This document shows positions 24,427 through 32,480 of a DNA stretch of 50,949 nt, in pieces; positions within the stretch are counted from its first letter, which is position 1, and every line of letters starts with the position of its first letter. Below the pieces are notes generated by a model. The model was given only the letters and a program-made list of their open reading frames with translations. It did no database searches and was not told the origin of the DNA. Source of the DNA: Pelagimonas sp. GTDB lineage: Bacteria; Pseudomonadota; Alphaproteobacteria; Rhodobacterales; Rhodobacteraceae. A program made the position numbers and the translations under genes. The DNA is taken from positions 1 through 50,949 of the forward strand of contig JAOASD010000003.1 of the NCBI GenBank assembly GCA_025210265.1. Reading direction: 5' to 3'.

Positions 24427-25022
24427 CTCCGACAACCGTTGTTTTCGACATTGGCAATGTTCTGGTCGACTGGCAGCCCCATCTGGCCTGGGTCGATGAT
24501 CTGGGCGAGCAGGGCGCGCGCGATTTCCTGGCACGGGTCAGTTTTGACAAGCTGAACTTTGCCTGTGACGCCGGGGCGCGCTTTGCCGATGCGGCGGGGT
24601 GGGTCGCAAACCCCGAAGACGCGATGCGGCTGGCGCAATATGTTGAACGCTACACCCGCACCGTGCCGGACAAGATCGCGGGCAGCTGGGACATTCTGTT
24701 CGCGCTTAAGGATGCCGGGATCCCGGTACACGCCATCACCAACTGGTCGGCAGAAACCTGGCCCGAAGGGCTTAAGGTTCATCCCGAGCTGGGCGCGGTG
24801 TTTGGCACGACCATCGTGTCGGGCGAGGTCGGCGTAGTCAAACCCAGTGTCGAGATCTACCGCCTGCTGTGCGACCGGGCCGAAGTCAGACCCGAGCACA
24901 GCGTTTTCATTGATGACGGGCTGCATAACTGCCTTGGCGCAAAGGCGGCGGGCATGGATGCCATCCATTTCACCGGCGCCGAGGCGCTGTCTGCGGCGCT
25001 GGCCGAACGGGGGTTGCTATGA
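24423..25022 (+). CDS. HAD-family phosphatase embedded in the C-P lyase operon
   Basis: A 199-aa HAD hydrolase of the YihX/sEH-N type. Motif I is VVFDIGNVLVDWQP (nucleophile Asp in residues 6-15), with Gly in place of the second Asp, as in YihX. Motif II is AITNWS (Asn/Thr/Trp at about 107-112), motif III is the Lys in VVKPS, and motif IV is FIDDG near 158. It overlaps phnI (ATGA) and is followed by a 264-bp gap before phnJ, instead of the usual tight phnI-phnJ junction. A paralogue ([12 protein letters not shown]) lies at 41064. YihX is a sugar-1-phosphatase, so action on ribose phosphates of this pathway is an attractive but unproved role. Confidence 0.9.
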   Translation: MTPTTVVFDIGNVLVDWQPHLAWVDDLGEQGARDFLARVSFDKLNFACDAGARFADAAGWVANPEDAMRLAQYVERYTRTVPDKIAGSWDILFALKDAGIPVHAITNWSAETWPEGLKVHPELGAVFGTTIVSGEVGVVKPSVEIYRLLCDRAEVRPEHSVFIDDGLHNCLGAKAAGMDAIHFTGAEALSAALAERGLL

Positions 25023-25039
25023 GCCTGTTCCAGCTTTCT

Positions 25040-25258
25040 TCAAGCCTCGTTCTTCATCTCTTTCCACCAGCTTCCTCCAGGTCGTGCGGGGTGCGACAGG
25101 GATCGCTTCTCAGAGCCATCAAAACCCACCCAAACCCAGGTGCCGTCGGGCTCTTGTCTGAGGCTATCCCGACGACGTTTGAGGCGACGAGCATGCCAAA
25201 AAACAAAGCCCGCAAAGGCAAGTATGAGAAGCCAAGCTATCGGCGAGTCTATTGGCAC
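25040..25258 (-). CDS. Small antisense membrane protein between the HAD gene and phnJ (hypothetical)
   Basis: A 72-aa ORF from a GTG preceded by GAGGGA 6 nt upstream. A single hydrophobic helix comes early (SPIAWLLILAFAGFVFWHARR), flanked by a strongly basic stretch (RRLKRRRDSL). A hydrophilic tail follows with WVWVGFDGSEKRSL and PGGSWWKEM. The order, N-terminal anchor then basic patch then Trp/Gly-rich tail, looks like a real small membrane protein, not noise, and the codons (ATA, CTT, CTC) differ from the neighbours. It lies antisense in the only sizeable gap of the phnG-N operon. A plus-strand frame (25019-25294), coupled by ATGA to the HAD stop and running into the phnJ start, covers the same bases; I think it is the shadow. 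I do not recognise the family. Confidence 0.5.
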   Translation of the reverse strand: MPIDSPIAWLLILAFAGFVFWHARRLKRRRDSLRQEPDGTWVWVGFDGSEKRSLSHPARPGGSWWKEMKNEA

Positions 25259-25286
25259 TCTTGTTCCCTCGCTTTCGGAGAAGAAA

Positions 25287-26138
25287 ATGCTTGAGTACAA
25301 CTTTGCATATCTGGATGAGCAGACCAAGAGGATGATCCGCCGCGCCATCCTGAAAGGGTTGGCAGTGCCGGGCTATCAGGTGCCTTTTGCCAGCCGGGAA
25401 ATGCCGATGCCCTATGGCTGGGGGACCGGCGGGGTGCAGGTGTCGGCCGCGGTGCTGACGCCTGATGACACCTTTAAGGTGATTGATCAGGGCGCGGATG
25501 ACACGACCAATGCGATTTCCATCCGCAGCTTCTTTGCCCGCACGGCGGGGGTGGCGGTGACCACCGACACGCAAGAGGCGGACATCATCCAGACCCGCCA
25601 CCGGATCCCCGAAACCACCCTGAATGAGGGCCAGATCCTCGTCTATCAGGTGCCGATCCCCGAACCGCTGCGCTTTCTGGAGCCGCGCGAAAGCGAGACC
25701 CGGAAGATGCACAGCCTTGAAGAATACGGGCTGATGCATGTGAAGCTGTACGAAGACATCAGCCGCCACGGCCATATCGCCACCTCGTATGCCTATCCGG
25801 TGCAGGTCGAGGGGCGCTATGTGATGGATCCCAGCCCGATCCCGAAATTCGACAATCCGAAACTGGATGATTGCCCGGCGGTTCAGCTGTTTGGCGCGGG
25901 GCGGGAACAGCGGATCTATGCGCTGCCGCCTTATACGCAGGTCGTCAGCCTCGATTTTGACGACCACCCGTTTGATTCCTCGAAACCGGATGTGCCCTGC
26001 GTCCTGTGTGGTGCCGAAGACAGCTATCTGGACGAGGTCATTGTCGATGACGCAGGCAACCGGATCTTTGTCTGTTCCGACACCCATTATTGCGAAGCCC
26101 GCCAGGCCGAAGGCCACAAGGGCACGGAGGCCGCATGA
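25287..26138 (+). CDS. phnJ: C-P lyase PhnJ (radical SAM, C-P bond cleavage)
   Basis: A 283-aa catalytic subunit that splits the carbon-phosphorus bond by radical SAM chemistry, yielding the alkane and 5-phosphoribosyl 1,2-cyclic phosphate. The cysteines are C238 and C241 (CVLC), C263 and C269 (CSDTHYC), the same spacing as C241, C244, C266 and C272 of E. coli PhnJ. N-terminal conserved blocks are YNFAYLDEQTKRMIRRAILKGLAVPGYQVPFASREMPMPYGWGTGGVQVSA. The frame runs on upstream to 25140, but GGAG ahead of 25287 and family length fix the start here. The phnK ATG overlaps its stop. Confidence 0.96.
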   Translation: MLEYNFAYLDEQTKRMIRRAILKGLAVPGYQVPFASREMPMPYGWGTGGVQVSAAVLTPDDTFKVIDQGADDTTNAISIRSFFARTAGVAVTTDTQEADIIQTRHRIPETTLNEGQILVYQVPIPEPLRFLEPRESETRKMHSLEEYGLMHVKLYEDISRHGHIATSYAYPVQVEGRYVMDPSPIPKFDNPKLDDCPAVQLFGAGREQRIYALPPYTQVVSLDFDDHPFDSSKPDVPCVLCGAEDSYLDEVIVDDAGNRIFVCSDTHYCEARQAEGHKGTEAA

Positions 26139-26911
26139 GCGATACGCCCCTTCTGTCCGTCAAGGGCATTGAAAAGAAATACGGATCTCATATCGGCTGT
26201 ACCGATGTGAATTTTGACCTCTACACTGGTGAGGTGATCGGCATTGTCGGGGAAAGCGGGTCGGGCAAATCCACCCTGCTGAACTGTCTGGCCGGACATC
26301 TGACCCCGGATGCGGGGGAGGTTGTGTTTGACACCCGTGGCCATGGCCCGCGCGACACCGTGACCATGAGCGAACCGGAACGCCGGATGCTGGGCCGCAC
26401 CGACTGGGCCTTTGTGCATCAACATGCGCGCGATGGGCTGCGCATGGGGGTCAGTGCCGGTGGCAATGTGGGTGAACGGCTTATGGCTGTGGGGGCGCGC
26501 CACTATGGCGACATTCGCGCGCAGGCCGGTGACTGGCTGACACGGGTCGAGATTGACGAAGCCCGGATCGACGACCGCCCCAGCACCTTTTCCGGCGGGA
26601 TGCAGCAGCGTTTGCAGATCGCCCGGAACCTTGTGACCGCGCCGCGTCTGGTCTTCATGGATGAACCGACCGGCGGTTTGGATGTCAGCGTACAGGCCCG
26701 CCTGCTGGACCTGCTGCGCGGGTTGGTGCGCGACATGAACCTGTCGGCGATCATCGTGACCCATGATCTGGCCGTGGTGCGCCTGTTGGCGGATCGGCTG
26801 ATGGTGATGAAATCGGGGCATGTGGTGGAAAGCGGTCTGACCGATCAGGTGCTGGACGATCCGCAACATGCCTATACGCAGCTGCTGGTCTCCAGCGTGT
26901 TGCAGGTCTGA
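26135..26911 (+). CDS. phnK: C-P lyase complex ABC-type ATPase PhnK
   Basis: A 258-aa ABC ATPase without a permease partner that binds the PhnGHIJ core. Walker A is GESGSGKST (36-44), the signature is SGGMQQR near 157-163, Walker B is LVFMDEPTGGLD near 176-187, and the H-loop is VTHDLAVVR. The upstream part of the frame is phnJ; this start is within the phnJ stop (ATGA). Length fits E. coli PhnK (252). Confidence 0.93.
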   Translation: MSDTPLLSVKGIEKKYGSHIGCTDVNFDLYTGEVIGIVGESGSGKSTLLNCLAGHLTPDAGEVVFDTRGHGPRDTVTMSEPERRMLGRTDWAFVHQHARDGLRMGVSAGGNVGERLMAVGARHYGDIRAQAGDWLTRVEIDEARIDDRPSTFSGGMQQRLQIARNLVTAPRLVFMDEPTGGLDVSVQARLLDLLRGLVRDMNLSAIIVTHDLAVVRLLADRLMVMKSGHVVESGLTDQVLDDPQHAYTQLLVSSVLQV

Positions 26912-26923
26912 AGGGGCGCGAAA

Positions 26924-27634
26924 ATGGGTATTTATGAAAGCAAAGAAGCCATGATCGCACTGGATGGCGTGGCCAAACGCTTTGTCCTGCACAATCAGGG
27001 TGCAGCGGTGATCGAAGTGCTGAGCGATGTGTCGCTGAGCGTGGCACCGGGGGAATGCGTGGCGCTGACCGGGTCTTCGGGCGCGGGGAAATCCACGCTG
27101 ATGCGGATGATCTATGGCAACTATCTGACGCAGGCCGGGTCGATCCGCATCGGCGATACGGACATTGTGCAGGCCCGCCCGCGCGACATCATCCGGCTGC
27201 GCCGCGAAGTACTGGGCTATGTCAGCCAGTTCCTGCGGGTCGTGCCGCGCGTGCCGACGCTGGATGTGGTGGCAGAGCCTTTGTTGGCGCTGGGTGTGCC
27301 AGCGGATGAGGCGCAGGCGCGGGCGGCGGATCTGCTGGGGCGGCTCAACATTCCGCAGACCCTGTGGTCGCTGTCGCCCACGACCTTTTCGGGCGGGGAA
27401 CAGCAACGGGTGAACATCGCGCGCGGCTTTGCCCATGGCTATCCGGCGCTGCTGCTGGACGAACCGACCGCCAGTCTGGATGCGGCGAACCGCGAGGTTG
27501 TGCTGGGTCTGATCGAAGAGGCCAAGGCGCGCGGTGCGGCGATCATCGGGATTTTCCACGACGAAGCGGCGCGCGACCGGGTCTGTGACCGGCAGATCGA
27601 CGTGTCGGTCTTTACCCCCGGTATGGCGGCATGA
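26924..27634 (+). CDS. phnL: C-P lyase complex ABC-type ATPase PhnL
   Basis: A 236-aa ABC ATPase of the C-P lyase pathway. Walker A is GSSGAGKST (about 52-60), the signature is SGGEQQR (about 154-160), Walker B is PALLLDEPTASLD (172-184), and IFHDEAARD is the switch region. YGNYLTQAGSIRI is a typical PhnL segment after Walker A. AAGGGGCG precedes the ATG by 6 nt. The gap from phnK is 12 nt; the phnN ATG overlaps its stop. Confidence 0.93.
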   Translation: MGIYESKEAMIALDGVAKRFVLHNQGAAVIEVLSDVSLSVAPGECVALTGSSGAGKSTLMRMIYGNYLTQAGSIRIGDTDIVQARPRDIIRLRREVLGYVSQFLRVVPRVPTLDVVAEPLLALGVPADEAQARAADLLGRLNIPQTLWSLSPTTFSGGEQQRVNIARGFAHGYPALLLDEPTASLDAANREVVLGLIEEAKARGAAIIGIFHDEAARDRVCDRQIDVSVFTPGMAA

Positions 27635-28182
27635 GCGCGGGACGCCTGATCGCGGTGGTCGGGCCGTCGGGTGTGGGCAAGGACAGCGTGATGCGCGTGC
27701 TGGCCAGCCGCGCCCCGGCGCTGCAGCTGGTGCGGCGCTGCATCACCCGCGCGCCCGAGCTGGGCGGCGAGGACTACACCCCGCTGACCGCTGCGGAGTT
27801 TGATGCGGCGGTGGCAGGGGGGGAGTTCTGTGTGCATTGGGGCGCGCATGATCTGCGCTATGGTATCCCGGCGCAGGTGCTGCGCGATGTACAGAGTGGT
27901 GCGGACTGTCTGGTCAATTTCTCACGCGGGGCGCTGGGCGCGGCGGCGGAGATCTTTCCGGCCATCACGGTGTTGAACATCACCGCCAGCCCGGAAACCC
28001 TGGCCGCACGTCTGGCCGCGCGAGGCCGGGAAAGCGGCGCAGCGGTGCAAAAGCGGCTGGCCCGCGTGGGCGCGCCAATCCCCGACGCGCTGCCGCAGGT
28101 CACAATCGCAAATGACGGCGCGCTGGAGGATACGGTCACAGCCGCCCTGCGCGCCCTGTCTTTGTCAGAGACCGTGTCATGA
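27631..28182 (+). CDS. phnN: Ribose 1,5-bisphosphate phosphokinase PhnN
   Basis: A 183-aa guanylate-kinase-fold enzyme that phosphorylates ribose 1,5-bisphosphate to PRPP. The P-loop is VVGPSGVGKDS (residues 9-19), RRCITRAPELGGEDYTPLT follows near 32-50 and FCVHWGAHDLRYGIP near 66-80, as in PhnN proteins. Alanine-rich C-terminus. The start overlaps the phnL stop (ATGA). A 115-bp gap with a Pho-box-like site separates it from phnM, so phnN is probably the end of the phnG transcript. Confidence 0.92.
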   Translation: MSAGRLIAVVGPSGVGKDSVMRVLASRAPALQLVRRCITRAPELGGEDYTPLTAAEFDAAVAGGEFCVHWGAHDLRYGIPAQVLRDVQSGADCLVNFSRGALGAAAEIFPAITVLNITASPETLAARLAARGRESGAAVQKRLARVGAPIPDALPQVTIANDGALEDTVTAALRALSLSETVS

Positions 28183-28217
28183 GGCGGATTTTCGCTTTTC
28201 CCGAATGCGCGGCAGGA

Positions 28218-28248
28218 CTGTCGCGCCTTTGTCATGCAACCCTGTCAC
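28218..28248 (+). promoter_or_regulatory. Pho-box-like site upstream of phnM
   Basis: CTGTCGC (28218-28224), GCCT, TTGTCAT (28229-28235): two 7-mers 11 bp apart, the PhoB-box layout. A third half-site CTGTCAC lies at 28242-28248. It is 80 bp before the phnM ATG. PhoB binding is inferred. Confidence 0.55.
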
Positions 28249-28297
28249 ATGCGTCGGGCCTTTGCGGGCGCAACAGACCGAACTTTGAGTATTTGAC

Positions 28298-29491
28298 ATG
28301 AATTCTCCTTTTCCGACGGATCGACTGGTGGACGAGGCAGAGGCCGCGCCGGTGGGCAGTCTCTGTCTGGCCAATGCGCAGCTGGTGCTGGCGGATCGCG
28401 TGATGACCGGCGCGGTGACCATCGAAAACGGCGAGATCACCGCGATCACCGAGGGCGATCATATCCCGACGGGTGCCGAGGATTGCGGTGGGGACATCGT
28501 GATGCCCGGCCTGATCGAGCTGCACACAGATAACCTAGAGCGTCATATCGAGCCGCGCCCCGAGGTCGACTGGCCGCATTTGTCGGCGCTGATTGCGCAT
28601 GATGCGGAACTGGCTTCGACCGGGATCACCACTGTGTTTGACGCGCTGCGGGTTGGCTCGATTACGGGTGGCAAGGCGCGCTATGACGCCTATGCGCGCA
28701 ATCTGGCGAATGAGATCCTGTCGGCGCGGGCTGGGGGCTATCTGAAGATCAGTCATTTCCTGCATCTGCGGGCCGAGATCTGCTCTGAAACGCTGCTGCA
28801 GGAAATGGCGGATTTTGGGGATGAGGATCGGGTCGGCATTGTCAGCCTGATGGATCACACACCGGGCCAGCGGCAGTTTCGCGATCTGAGCGCGCTGCGC
28901 GTCTATCTGTCGAAGAAACGCGGGCTGAGCGAGGCGGAATTTGCCGAGCATGTGGCCAATCTGAAGCATCTGCAAACCCTGTACGGTGCCAAACACGAGT
29001 CCGGAGCCGTGGCCGAGGCAAATCGGTACGGCGCGGTTCTTGCCAGCCATGATGACACCACCGCCGAACAGGTCGCAGTGTCGCGCGCGAACGGGGTTGG
29101 GTTCGCCGAATTCCCGACCACGGTGGAGGCAGCGCAGGCCTGTCGTGACAACGGCATCGCGGTGATGATGGGAGCGCCCAATATCATTCGCGGCGGGTCG
29201 CATTCCGGGAATGTCTCGGCGCGGGAGCTGGCAGAGCTGGACCTGCTGGACATCGTGTCATCGGATTACGTGCCGGCGGCGCTGCTTTTGTCGGCTTTCC
29301 GGCTGGCCGAGCAGTGGGATGACCTGCCGCGCGCGGTGGCCTGTGTCACGGCCAACCCGGCCAAGGCGGCGGGGTTGATGGATCGTGGTGCCTTGCAGGT
29401 CGGGTTGCGCGGGGATGTGCTGCGGGTGCATCAGATCGGGTCGCAGCCGATGATCCGCGGGGCCTGGAGCCGGGGCAACCGGGTGAGCTGA
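28298..29491 (+). CDS. phnM: Alpha-D-ribose 1-methylphosphonate 5-triphosphate diphosphatase
   Basis: A 397-aa amidohydrolase-superfamily enzyme that removes pyrophosphate from ribose 1-methylphosphonate 5-triphosphate before PhnJ acts. Conserved blocks are GDIVMPGLIELHTDNLERHIEPRPEVDWP near 66-94, ITTVFDALRVGS near 110-121, ISHFLHLRAEICSE, LMDHTPGQRQF near 185-195, GAVLASHDDTTAEQV, GVGFAEFPTTVEAA, MGAPNIIRGGSHSGNVSA and DIVSSDYVPAALL. It lies after phnN behind its own Pho-box-like site, and ends at a very strong terminator. There is no clear ribosome-binding site; the start could be later. Confidence 0.93.
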   Translation: MNSPFPTDRLVDEAEAAPVGSLCLANAQLVLADRVMTGAVTIENGEITAITEGDHIPTGAEDCGGDIVMPGLIELHTDNLERHIEPRPEVDWPHLSALIAHDAELASTGITTVFDALRVGSITGGKARYDAYARNLANEILSARAGGYLKISHFLHLRAEICSETLLQEMADFGDEDRVGIVSLMDHTPGQRQFRDLSALRVYLSKKRGLSEAEFAEHVANLKHLQTLYGAKHESGAVAEANRYGAVLASHDDTTAEQVAVSRANGVGFAEFPTTVEAAQACRDNGIAVMMGAPNIIRGGSHSGNVSARELAELDLLDIVSSDYVPAALLLSAFRLAEQWDDLPRAVACVTANPAKAAGLMDRGALQVGLRGDVLRVHQIGSQPMIRGAWSRGNRVS

Positions 29492-29497
29492 GTGTTT

Positions 29498-29552
29498 CGA
29501 ATTGGCTGCGCCAATTCGATCCGCCCAGGGGCCGGGGCCCCTGGGCTTTTTT
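29498..29552 (+). terminator. Double hairpin with T6 tract, terminator of phnM
   Basis: Hairpin 1 is CGAATTGG-CTGCG-CCAATTCG (29498-29518). Hairpin 2 is GCCCAGGGGCC / GGCCCCTGGGC (29523-29546), 11 bp per arm, followed by TTTTTT (29547-29552) and GAGTATTTT. The second hairpin and T-run form a textbook intrinsic terminator; the first makes it one of the composite elements discussed in findings. Confidence 0.85.
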
Positions 29553-29581
29553 GAGTATTTTGACCAAGAAGAAACGCGCAG

Positions 29582-29968
29582 TCAGCTTTGCCCCAGATCC
29601 TTCAGGATTGGGCAATCGGGGCGGTCATCGCCATGGCAATCGCGGATCAGCACGCTGAGCGTGTCATGCATCCCTTGCAGCAAAGCGATTTTTTCGTCGA
29701 TCCGGTTCAGATGGCTTTGGGCGATGCGTTTCACATCGGCGCTGTGGCGGGTTTCGTCCTCGTAAAGCGCCATCAGGGTGCGGCAGTCTTCGATTGAAAA
29801 ACCCAGCGCGCGGGCGCGGCTGAGAAAGCTGAGCTTGTGCAGGTCGCTTTCTGAAAACTGGCGATAGCCCTTGGCGCTGCGTCCGGGTCGGATCAGGCCG
29901 ATTTCTTCGTAATAGCGGATGGTTTTGGCGGGCAGGCCGGAACGCTCGGCAACGTCAGAGATCTTCAT
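29582..29968 (-). CDS. cueR: Copper-responsive MerR-family regulator
   Basis: A 128-aa regulator. The N-terminal MerR helix-turn-helix (KISDVAERSGLPAKTIRYYEEIGLIRPGR) is followed by a dimerisation coiled coil. A Cu(I)-binding loop with C111 and C119 (CHGDDRPDC) matches C112 and C120 of E. coli CueR. Its ATG overlaps the copA stop (ATGA), so the regulator is made from the copA transcript, and the CueR-type promoter precedes copA: the system is autoregulated. Confidence 0.94.
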   Translation of the reverse strand: MKISDVAERSGLPAKTIRYYEEIGLIRPGRSAKGYRQFSESDLHKLSFLSRARALGFSIEDCRTLMALYEDETRHSADVKRIAQSHLNRIDEKIALLQGMHDTLSVLIRDCHGDDRPDCPILKDLGQS

Positions 29969-32394
29969 GCGCGCAGCACCGGGCGTAGGCGGCGCAGGCG
30001 CAGCGCGTTGCTCAGCACAAAGACCGAGGACAGGGCCATGGCCCCCGCCGCCAGCATGGGCGACAGCAACCAGCCGGTGAGCGGGTAGAACAGGCCAGCC
30101 GCAACAGGGATCAGAGCGACGTTATAGCCAAAGGCCCAGAACAGGTTCTGCCGGATATTGTGCATCACGCCATGCGAGATATGCCGCGCATTCACCACCC
30201 CGGCCAGCGCGCCCGAGGACAGAACGATGTCCGCGCTTTCCATGGCCACATCGGTGCCGGTGCCGATGGCCAGGCCGACATTGGCTTCGGCAAGGGCGGG
30301 GGCGTCATTGATGCCATCCCCGACAAAGCCGATGGGGCCGTGTTGCTCGCGCAGGGTGCGCACGGTGTCGAGCTTGCCTTCGGGCAGGATGTCGGCGGCG
30401 ATCTCAGAGATGTTCAATTGCTGCGCAACGCTGCGCGCAGCGGCGTGGCTGTCGCCGGTGATCATGGCGATTTTCAAATCTTGGTCCTGCAGGGCCTTGA
30501 TCGCCTGTGCTGCGCCCGGTTTGATCTGGTCGGCGATTGCAAAGGCGGCGGCGATCTGGCCATCAATGGCGATCAGCACCGGGGTCTGGCCTTGCGCTTC
30601 GATCTGCGTCAGCGCGGGGGCCAGCGCGGTCATGTCGATCCCGTCGCGCTGCATCAGGCGGGGCGCGCCGACCAGCAGGTCATGGCCATCCACCCGTGCG
30701 TTGAGCCCGTGGCCGGGGATGGCCTCGACGGTTTCGGGGGGCAGTAGCGGCGCATCGCAGGCCTGTTCCAGCGCGCGGGCAATCGGGTGTTCTGATCCCT
30801 GCTCGGCGCTGGCTGCCAGATGCAGGGCGCGGGTCACGTCGATACCGGGGGCGGGGTGCTGGGCGACAAGGCTGGGCTTGCCCTCGGTCAGGGTGCCGGT
30901 CTTGTCAAAAGCGATGATCTTGAGGTCGTCCATGCGCTGCAGCGCCTCGCCTTTGCGGAACAGAACGCCCAGTTCGGCGGCGCGGCCGGTGCCAACCATG
31001 ATCGAGGTCGGCGTGGCCAGACCCATGGCGCAGGGGCAGGCGATGATCAGCACGCTGACCGAGGCCACGATGGCAAGGCTGGGGCCAAAGATCAGCCAGA
31101 CCAGCAGGGTCAGCGCGGCCAGCGCCAGAACGCCGGGGACAAACCAGCGCACGACCTTGTCGGCCAGCGCCTGTACCGGCAGGCGGGCGGCTTGTGCGCC
31201 TTCGACCAGCGCAACGATGCGGGCCAGAACCGTGTCGGATCCGACCGCCGTGGCGCGGTAGCGCAGCGCGCCCTGACCGTTCACCGTGCCGCCAACCAGC
31301 GTGGTGCCTTCGGTCTTTTCCACCGGGACGGGTTCGCCAGTGATCATAGCCTCATCCACGAAAGAGCGGCCTTCCAGCACGGTGCCATCCACGGCGACGC
31401 GTTCACCGGGGCGCAGATGCAGCGTGTCGCCCTGCACGACATTCTCAAGCGCGATTTCCACGATCGCGCCGTCCCGATCCACGCGCGCGGTGTCAGGGCG
31501 CAACCCGGCAAGTTTGCGGATGGCTTCGCCGGTGCGGCCCTTGGCGCGGGCCTCCAGAAAGCGGCCCAGCAGGATCAGGGTGACGATCACTGCGGCAGCC
31601 TCAAAATAGACATCGCGGGCCGAGGCGGGCAGCAATTGGGGCAGGAACAGCGCGACAGTGGAATAGCCCCAGGCAGCAAGAGTACCAAGCGCAACCAGCG
31701 AATTCATGTCCGGCGCGCCCTTGACCAGCAGGGGCAGGCCAATGCGATAGAACCGCCGTCCGGGCCAGATCAGAACGGCGCTGGTCAGCAGGAACTGGAT
31801 CAGCCACCAGCCCTGCTGGCCAAAGGTGCCATGCAGCCAGCGATGCAGCGGCGGGAAGATATGCCCGCCCATGACCCCCAGAAAGACCGGCAGGGTCAGC
31901 GCCGCGGCGATGCCCAGATCGCGGCGCAGGGCGCTGGCTTCGCGGGCCTGTCGCGCGGCGGCGCTGTCTTTGCTATTGGCCTGTGCGATTTGGGTTGGAT
32001 AGCCGATCTGCGTCACGGTGTCGGCCAGTACACGCGGGTCGACCGGGCCATTCAGCGTGGTGACCTCGGCCATATTGGTGGCCAGATTGACGCGGGCGGA
32101 CAGCACGCCGGGCAGGGCTCTCAGCGCCTCTTCGACGCGCCCGGCGCAGGAGGCGCAGCTCATGCCGTCGATGATCAGTTGATGGCGGGTTTCGGCGGCG
32201 GGGTAGCCCGCTTTTTTCAGCGCGCCGTGCAAGGCGGTGATCGGGGCAGCGCCCTCGACCGAGGCCATGCGGTTGGCCAGATTGACGCGCGCTTCGGACA
32301 CGCCGCTGACCGCCGCCAGAGCGCGTTCGGCGCGGCCCGCACAGCCGCCACAATTCAGGCCGGTGACTTCGAAACGCAGCGCAGATTCGACCAT
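29965..32394 (-). CDS. copA: Cu(I)-exporting P1B-type ATPase
   Basis: An 809-aa heavy-metal pump of the inner membrane. Two N-terminal HMA metal-binding domains carry GLNCGGC (C15, C18) and GMSCASC (C80, C83). Eight membrane segments follow. The actuator motif is TGEPVPVEK, the ion-binding motif is ACPCAMGLATP in helix 6, the phosphorylation site is DKTGTLT, and the ATP-binding region has GDGINDAPAL. YN and MxxxS motifs in the last helices (FGYNVALIPVAAG, MLAAGAMALSS) suit Cu(I). The gene begins with ATG just after the CueR promoter and shares its stop with cueR. Confidence 0.96.
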   Translation of the reverse strand: MVESALRFEVTGLNCGGCAGRAERALAAVSGVSEARVNLANRMASVEGAAPITALHGALKKAGYPAAETRHQLIIDGMSCASCAGRVEEALRALPGVLSARVNLATNMAEVTTLNGPVDPRVLADTVTQIGYPTQIAQANSKDSAAARQAREASALRRDLGIAAALTLPVFLGVMGGHIFPPLHRWLHGTFGQQGWWLIQFLLTSAVLIWPGRRFYRIGLPLLVKGAPDMNSLVALGTLAAWGYSTVALFLPQLLPASARDVYFEAAAVIVTLILLGRFLEARAKGRTGEAIRKLAGLRPDTARVDRDGAIVEIALENVVQGDTLHLRPGERVAVDGTVLEGRSFVDEAMITGEPVPVEKTEGTTLVGGTVNGQGALRYRATAVGSDTVLARIVALVEGAQAARLPVQALADKVVRWFVPGVLALAALTLLVWLIFGPSLAIVASVSVLIIACPCAMGLATPTSIMVGTGRAAELGVLFRKGEALQRMDDLKIIAFDKTGTLTEGKPSLVAQHPAPGIDVTRALHLAASAEQGSEHPIARALEQACDAPLLPPETVEAIPGHGLNARVDGHDLLVGAPRLMQRDGIDMTALAPALTQIEAQGQTPVLIAIDGQIAAAFAIADQIKPGAAQAIKALQDQDLKIAMITGDSHAAARSVAQQLNISEIAADILPEGKLDTVRTLREQHGPIGFVGDGINDAPALAEANVGLAIGTGTDVAMESADIVLSSGALAGVVNARHISHGVMHNIRQNLFWAFGYNVALIPVAAGLFYPLTGWLLSPMLAAGAMALSSVFVLSNALRLRRLRPVLRA

Positions 32395-32425
32395 GACGAT
32401 CCCTTTGACACATCTTTACAGAGGT

Positions 32426-32456
32426 CAGATAGGGGTTCCAGTGACTGGAAGGTCAA
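32426..32456 (-). promoter_or_regulatory. CueR-type promoter/operator of copA-cueR
   Basis: On the minus strand: TTGACC (-35, complement of 32451-32456), a 19-bp spacer with the dyad TTCCAGTCACTGGAA, then TATCTG (-10, complement of 32426-32431). The 19-bp spacer and central dyad are the hallmark of MerR-family promoters. Confidence 0.85.
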
Positions 32457-32480
32457 GGGGCTTGCCGCGCCGCAGCAGGA

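Noticed and set aside
25019-25294. 91-codon plus-strand ORF coupled to the HAD stop and overlapping the phnJ start
   Set aside because: Its composition is unlike a folded protein, and the minus-strand ORF in the same bases has a better ribosome site and a membrane segment.
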